DNA from: an uncultured Erysipelotrichaceae bacterium
Lineage (GTDB): Bacteria > Bacillota_I > Bacilli_A > Erysipelotrichales > Erysipelotrichaceae
Reading direction: 5' to 3'
Assembly: GCA_947575425.1 (NCBI GenBank)
Contig: CANPNQ010000024.1
Span: 1 to 8,800, forward strand
DNA length: 8,800 bases
This document shows, piece after piece, positions 5,515 to 8,800 of this stretch. Each line of letters opens with the position of its first letter. The stretch's first letter is position 1. The notes under the pieces are model-generated. The model was not told where the DNA came from, did not search any database, and saw only the letters and a program-made list of their open reading frames with translations. A program made the translations under genes and the position numbers.

Positions 5515-6696
5515 TTACTTTCTGATATCACTGGTATAGGCACGATCAAAAGTAACGACCACATAATAGGTCTTATCCAGCTTGGCTATCTGTTCCTTGA
5601 TCTGTTCAAGGATCGCGGCATCATTCATCTTGACTGAATAGGGAACCAGACAATCAAAGATTAGATTGGTATGAGTATTTCCTCGAACCATACGGAAATC
5701 ATGAATAGAGAGATCCGGATGAATCGCTGTGATCATTTTCTTCACATAGGCACGCATCTCATTGGTCTCCTCATCCTCTAAATCAATCGGATCCATATGG
5801 ATGACCATCTGGATGCGCAGCTTTTCCTGAATGTCCCGCTCAATATTATCAATAAGATCATGTGATAAGAAAATATCCTCTTTCCCCGATACTTCTACAT
5901 GAACGGAACCGAAACGACTCTGTGGCCCATAATCATGGATCATCAGATCATGGATGCCAAGTACGCCTTCATAGCTCTTGATTAAGGTGACGATCTCTTT
6001 TACCTCCTCTTCGCTTGGAGAAGATCCCAACAAAGAATCCAGCGTCTCCTTGATGATTTTTCCTCCGGCAATGATGATGCATACCGCAACGATTACCCCC
6101 ATATAACCATCTAAATTGAAGTGGATCAGCGGAGAGATGCAAGTGGAGAGTAATACCGCTGTAGTCGCCATGCAATCAGAAAGGGAATCGGCTGCGGTCG
6201 CCTCCATCACAGCGCTGTTCAGCAATTTACCATAGTGTTTATTATAGGAATACATCCAAAACTTGACAACGATAGATGCGATCAGAATAGCAATGGATGC
6301 GAAGGAAAATGCAATCGCTTCCGGATGCAGGATCTTGTCAAAGGAAGTTCGAATCAATTCAATGCCCAACAGTAAGATGGCAATGGCAACTACCATCGAA
6401 GCGATATATTCATAGCGAGCATGGCCGAAGGGATGCTCTTCGTCCGCCGGACGACTGCTTAGTTTAAAGGAAATCAAAGAGATCAAAGAGCTTCCCGCAT
6501 CAGATAAGTTATTCACCGCATCTGCTGTTATCGATACGCTGTTCACCAGTGTTCCGATCAAAAACTTACCTAAGAAAAGAACAATATTTGCACATATTCC
6601 GACGATGCTTGTCAAATTGCCATAGTTTTCCCGTACTTTAGGATCATGGATTTCCTCATGAGCAGGAATCATATGGGCAACGAAAAATTTCATCAT
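5515..6696 (-). CDS. Cation diffusion facilitator family transporter with double C-terminal domain
   Basis: A 393-residue membrane antiporter expected to export a divalent metal such as Mn, Zn or Fe in exchange for protons. The membrane part covers about residues 28-222 with six helices. Helix 2 carries N62 and D66 (DAVNNLSDAG) and helix 5 carries D170 and D174 (DSLSDCMAT), giving an N-D/D-D metal site. HPFGHARYEY at 88-97 is the conserved loop of the family. Cytoplasmic region one (about 225-303) is the usual dimerisation domain, ending in VIHMDP. A further segment (about 312-388) repeats its pattern: IHDLMIHDYG at 248-257 against IHDFRMVRGN at 331-340. Start 6696 has GAGGTG 7 bases upstream; the longer frame from 6723 lacks a ribosome site and begins about where the candidate -10 lies. 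An Asn in helix 2 has been linked with manganese transport in relatives, so Mn is a guess. Confidence 0.93.
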   Translation of the reverse strand: MMKFFVAHMIPAHEEIHDPKVRENYGNLTSIVGICANIVLFLGKFLIGTLVNSVSITADAVNNLSDAGSSLISLISFKLSSRPADEEHPFGHARYEYIASMVVAIAILLLGIELIRTSFDKILHPEAIAFSFASIAILIASIVVKFWMYSYNKHYGKLLNSAVMEATAADSLSDCMATTAVLLSTCISPLIHFNLDGYMGVIVAVCIIIAGGKIIKETLDSLLGSSPSEEEVKEIVTLIKSYEGVLGIHDLMIHDYGPQSRFGSVHVEVSGKEDIFLSHDLIDNIERDIQEKLRIQMVIHMDPIDLEDEETNEMRAYVKKMITAIHPDLSIHDFRMVRGNTHTNLIFDCLVPYSVKMNDAAILEQIKEQIAKLDKTYYVVVTFDRAYTSDIRK

Positions 6697-6721
6697 ATAA
6701 AAACACCTCAAATCGTTCCTC

Positions 6722-6750
6722 ATTTTATCATATTTTCATGTTTCGATAAA
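6722..6750 (-). promoter_or_regulatory. Candidate promoter and operator of the CDF transporter
   Basis: On the minus strand an extended -10, TGATAAAAT (hexamer at 6722-6727), has a poor -35, TTTATC, at 6745-6750 with a 17-base spacer. This predicts a start near 6715, shortly before the GAGGTG site and the start at 6696. TTTATC (6724-6729) and GATAAA (6745-6750) form an inverted repeat covering both promoter elements, a plausible repressor site. Confidence 0.4.
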
Positions 6751-6803
6751 GTTTTTTCATGAATTTTCCTTGGCATTCATATGGTTATCATAGGGTGATA
6801 CTG

Positions 6804-7712
6804 ATGCGAAAATATATCGTTTCTATTCTTTTGTTTGCTTTGCTTGGAAGGATGCTTTGGTATGGCGGTATCAACTATGAGCGTTCGCTTTATGCATTGC
6901 GTTTGTGGTTTGAAACACTGGTGCCTTCCTTATTTTGTATTATGGTGATCGTCAAGGTGCTGTTTGCCTTTCCCGCCTTTGATTGGCTGATGAAGCCTTT
7001 TGCATGGCTGTTTCCGACTTTGTTTGGGATTGGTACCCATAGTGTCTCCTATGTGGCGGCATTGATGCTGTTGGGATTTCCCGCAGGAGCGGCGTTTATC
7101 GATGAACAGGTGGCGATGGGCAGGCTGAAGAAAGCACAGGGAAAGCGATTGGTGTGCACCTGTTCGTTTGCGACACCCGGATTTGTAATTATGACTCTTG
7201 GCAGCGTCTTATTTGGCAGTGCGAAGATCGGTATCACATTGTTTGCCATTCAGCTGTTAAGCGGCTTCATTTTATTGGCAATGACAAGAAAAGAAGCCAT
7301 ACCCGATATCATTGAATACAGAGATACCCCTGCCTTGGTGGAAACGATCAAAACAGCAATGCTTGACAGTGGCAAAGCGCTTTATATGATGGGGGGATAT
7401 CTTATGCTTTGTATCAGTATATGCGGAGTGCTTTTGCCCCTTTTTCCTTCCTTTTTACAGACACCGCTCACTGTAATCAGCGAGTTTTCCTCTGGCTGTG
7501 TCACTCTTTCTTCGCTTTCCCTGTCCTTGGAAATGCGCCTGATTCTAATCAGTATGTTACTATCATTCGGCGGATTGTGTGTGCATATGCAGGTCCTTTC
7601 CATGAGTGAGCATATCGCCTTATCCTATGGGACCTATTTCTGTTTTCGCATGGTACAGGCACTGATGTCAGGTGTGATTGCCTTTGTGATCTTTGGCTTC
7701 CTCGGTATATAA
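6804..7712 (+). CDS. YlbJ-like multi-pass membrane protein (nucleoside recognition domain type)
   Basis: A 302-residue protein with about eight hydrophobic segments. It resembles the YlbJ/SpoIIIAF-like group of sporulation membrane proteins and the Gate (nucleoside recognition) fold: an early WFETLVPSLF motif (about 36-45), LLGFPAGA (about 89-96), CSFATPGFVI with a conserved-looking Pro (about 119-128), and GGLCVHMQVLS near residue 255. Two gate-like halves are separated by a polar stretch around 170-185. YlbJ itself is about 100 residues longer, so this is a short relative; transport of a small solute is possible, but the substrate is unknown and a role in sporulation is not shown. ATG 6804 is chosen because GGGTGAT lies just upstream; the longer frame from 6759 has no ribosome site. 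It is the only plus-strand gene, divergent from the CDF gene and convergent with the epimerase gene. Confidence 0.75.
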   Translation: MRKYIVSILLFALLGRMLWYGGINYERSLYALRLWFETLVPSLFCIMVIVKVLFAFPAFDWLMKPFAWLFPTLFGIGTHSVSYVAALMLLGFPAGAAFIDEQVAMGRLKKAQGKRLVCTCSFATPGFVIMTLGSVLFGSAKIGITLFAIQLLSGFILLAMTRKEAIPDIIEYRDTPALVETIKTAMLDSGKALYMMGGYLMLCISICGVLLPLFPSFLQTPLTVISEFSSGCVTLSSLSLSLEMRLILISMLLSFGGLCVHMQVLSMSEHIALSYGTYFCFRMVQALMSGVIAFVIFGFLGI

Positions 7713-7719
7713 AAGATTC

Positions 7720-7756
7720 AAAAAAAGATCCGCACATCAAAGTGACATACGGATCT
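7720..7756 (-). terminator. Intrinsic terminator of the aldose epimerase-like gene
   Basis: In minus-strand RNA, AGATCCG (7756-7750) pairs perfectly with CGGATCT (7732-7726) and is followed by a run of U (7725-7720). It starts 12 bases after the stop codon. The plus strand has no T-run after the hairpin, so the convergent YlbJ-like gene has no evident terminator in the 55-base gap and may read into the antisense of the epimerase gene. Confidence 0.78.
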
Positions 7757-7767
7757 CACAAGAATTG

Positions 7768-8628
7768 TTAGAAAACCTCAATGGTATAAGAGGTGGTAAA
7801 GCTGCGATTGCTTGATAGCTTCATCATTCCTTCTCGTTGTTCAAAGGGCACTTTTTCTTTGGTGAAATCACCATGACCATACCATGGTTCCAAGCATACA
7901 AACGATGCCCCCTCTTTCGGTGTCCAGATGGCCAGATAAGGATAACCGCCGATCGATATCTTAACGCCGTGTTCCTTGCCCTGCAAGGTCAAATGTGCAC
8001 TTTTACATCCCTCATAGATGATCGTGGAAGCATCAATGATCCAATCATAGGACAAAGGCAGATCTTGAAATGTCACCGGAATTCTTTTGGGTGGTCGTTG
8101 CTTATCCGCATAAGGGAGAATTTGTGTCACCTGCTCAAGACTGGAAAAATGCAAGTGATAATCGCTAAATTGTTCCCCATCGCACAAAGGACATAAAAAT
8201 GCCGGATGAAGACCAAAGGTAAAGGGCATATCTCTATCGGAAGTATTGGTGATATCATAAGTGACGGTACAGCGGTTGTTTTCCAATATATAGCTCACAC
8301 GATATACAAAGGAAAAGGGATATTGTTTTCTTGTCTCCTCATTATCTTTCAGTTCAAAACAGATACTGCTATCATCATGATGAATACATTCCAAATCCGC
8401 ATAACGCACCAAACCGTGATTTTTCATCGCATAGCGCTTGCCATTGATCTCATAGGAACCATCAAAGGTGTTCCCTACAATCGGAAATAATCCGGGATTT
8501 TTACCGCCCCAATATTCAGTGTCTCCTTGATAGAGATATTGAATTCCTGTTTGCTTATCCAAAAAGGACGCCATCTCTCCTCCTCTGCTGCAAAATGTCA
8601 TTTCGTAACGCTCATTCGCTATTTTCAT
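7768..8628 (-). CDS. Aldose 1-epimerase family protein (LacX-like mutarotase fold)
   Basis: A 286-residue cytoplasmic protein of the galactose mutarotase-like superfamily, expected to interconvert alpha and beta anomers of a sugar or sugar phosphate. The expected active-site pattern is present: KNHGLVR at 69-75 with H71, FGLHPAF at 138-144 with H141 as likely acid, and CLEPWYG at 245-251 with E247 as likely base. NPGLFPIVGNTFDG at 44-57 is the usual N-terminal block of the LacX/YihR-like branch, and the length is typical. No signal peptide is seen. The ATG at 8628 has AGGT 7 bases upstream, and a perfect TATAAT lies about 27 bases upstream of the start. It forms a single-gene transcript ending at a clear hairpin. 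No sugar-operon neighbours are in view, so the specific substrate cannot be named. Confidence 0.92.
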   Translation of the reverse strand: MKIANERYEMTFCSRGGEMASFLDKQTGIQYLYQGDTEYWGGKNPGLFPIVGNTFDGSYEINGKRYAMKNHGLVRYADLECIHHDDSSICFELKDNEETRKQYPFSFVYRVSYILENNRCTVTYDITNTSDRDMPFTFGLHPAFLCPLCDGEQFSDYHLHFSSLEQVTQILPYADKQRPPKRIPVTFQDLPLSYDWIIDASTIIYEGCKSAHLTLQGKEHGVKISIGGYPYLAIWTPKEGASFVCLEPWYGHGDFTKEKVPFEQREGMMKLSSNRSFTTSYTIEVF

Positions 8629-8654
8629 ACATGATACCTGCTTTCTTTACGGTA

Positions 8655-8684
8655 ATTATAGCCCAATTCTCTATGCTTTTACAA
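8655..8684 (-). promoter_or_regulatory. Promoter of the aldose epimerase-like gene
   Basis: A perfect TATAAT (8655-8660, minus strand) is preceded after 18 bases by TTGTAA (8679-8684), a 4 of 6 match to the -35 consensus. The predicted start near 8648 leaves a leader of about 20 bases containing the ribosome site. The remaining bases to the window edge (8685-8800) show no supported gene. Confidence 0.6.
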
Positions 8685-8800
8685 TGCAAAATCTGAATTT
8701 GTTTCATTTTTCCTTTGGTTTTGTGATATAGGAAGAATTCCGTTAGTAGAAGGAACACTTTCATGCAGGAGATTGTCTTTTTGCTCAAAAAAGCATACAA

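Noticed and set aside
8612..8800. Minus-strand 62-codon frame reaching the window edge
   Set aside because: It runs through a perfect TATAAT promoter and overlaps the start of the epimerase gene in another frame; it looks like AT-rich non-coding DNA.

Overview
The window looks like chromosomal DNA of a moderately low-GC Gram-positive bacterium (Bacillota). Strong AAGGAGG-type ribosome binding sites, U-tailed hairpin terminators, the LytTR/DUF3021/ABC gene set and the double-domain CDF transporter would all fit a gut Erysipelotrichia-like or clostridial genome. The genus is an inference and cannot be fixed from the sequence. There is no rRNA, tRNA, CRISPR array, transposase, phage gene or attachment site.

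Nine protein genes are supported. Eight lie on the minus strand, and only the YlbJ-like membrane protein (6804-7712) is on the plus strand. In minus-strand reading order, right to left, they are: an aldose 1-epimerase-like protein (8628-7768) with its own promoter and terminator; a cation diffusion facilitator (6696-5515) ending at a two-way terminator; an ECF-type sigma factor with a fused membrane segment (5307-4234), followed 4 bases later by purine nucleoside phosphorylase (4229-3411) and a terminator; a LytTR DNA-binding protein (3101-2664) overlapping a DUF3021 membrane protein (2667-2203); and an ABC ATPase (1991-1077) overlapping its permease (1080-232).

The left 3.3 kb is the most system-like part. 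A LytTR regulator and a four-helix membrane partner sit directly upstream of a two-gene ABC exporter, an arrangement resembling the LytTR regulatory systems of streptococci (HdrRM, BrsRM). The 205-base gap between the two pairs holds a plausible promoter preceded by a 10-base direct repeat at 30-base spacing, a possible regulator site.

The roughly 310-base gap between purine nucleoside phosphorylase and the LytTR gene is the best candidate for something undescribed. Reading leftward it holds the phosphorylase terminator, a good sigma-A-like promoter, a second intrinsic terminator, and a perfect 11-base hairpin whose 3' arm is the ribosome binding site of the LytTR gene. This could be a regulated leader with both transcriptional and translational control, or a small RNA gene of about 80 bases followed by a separate control element. 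The rest of the window is mostly ordinary housekeeping, transport and regulatory genes.
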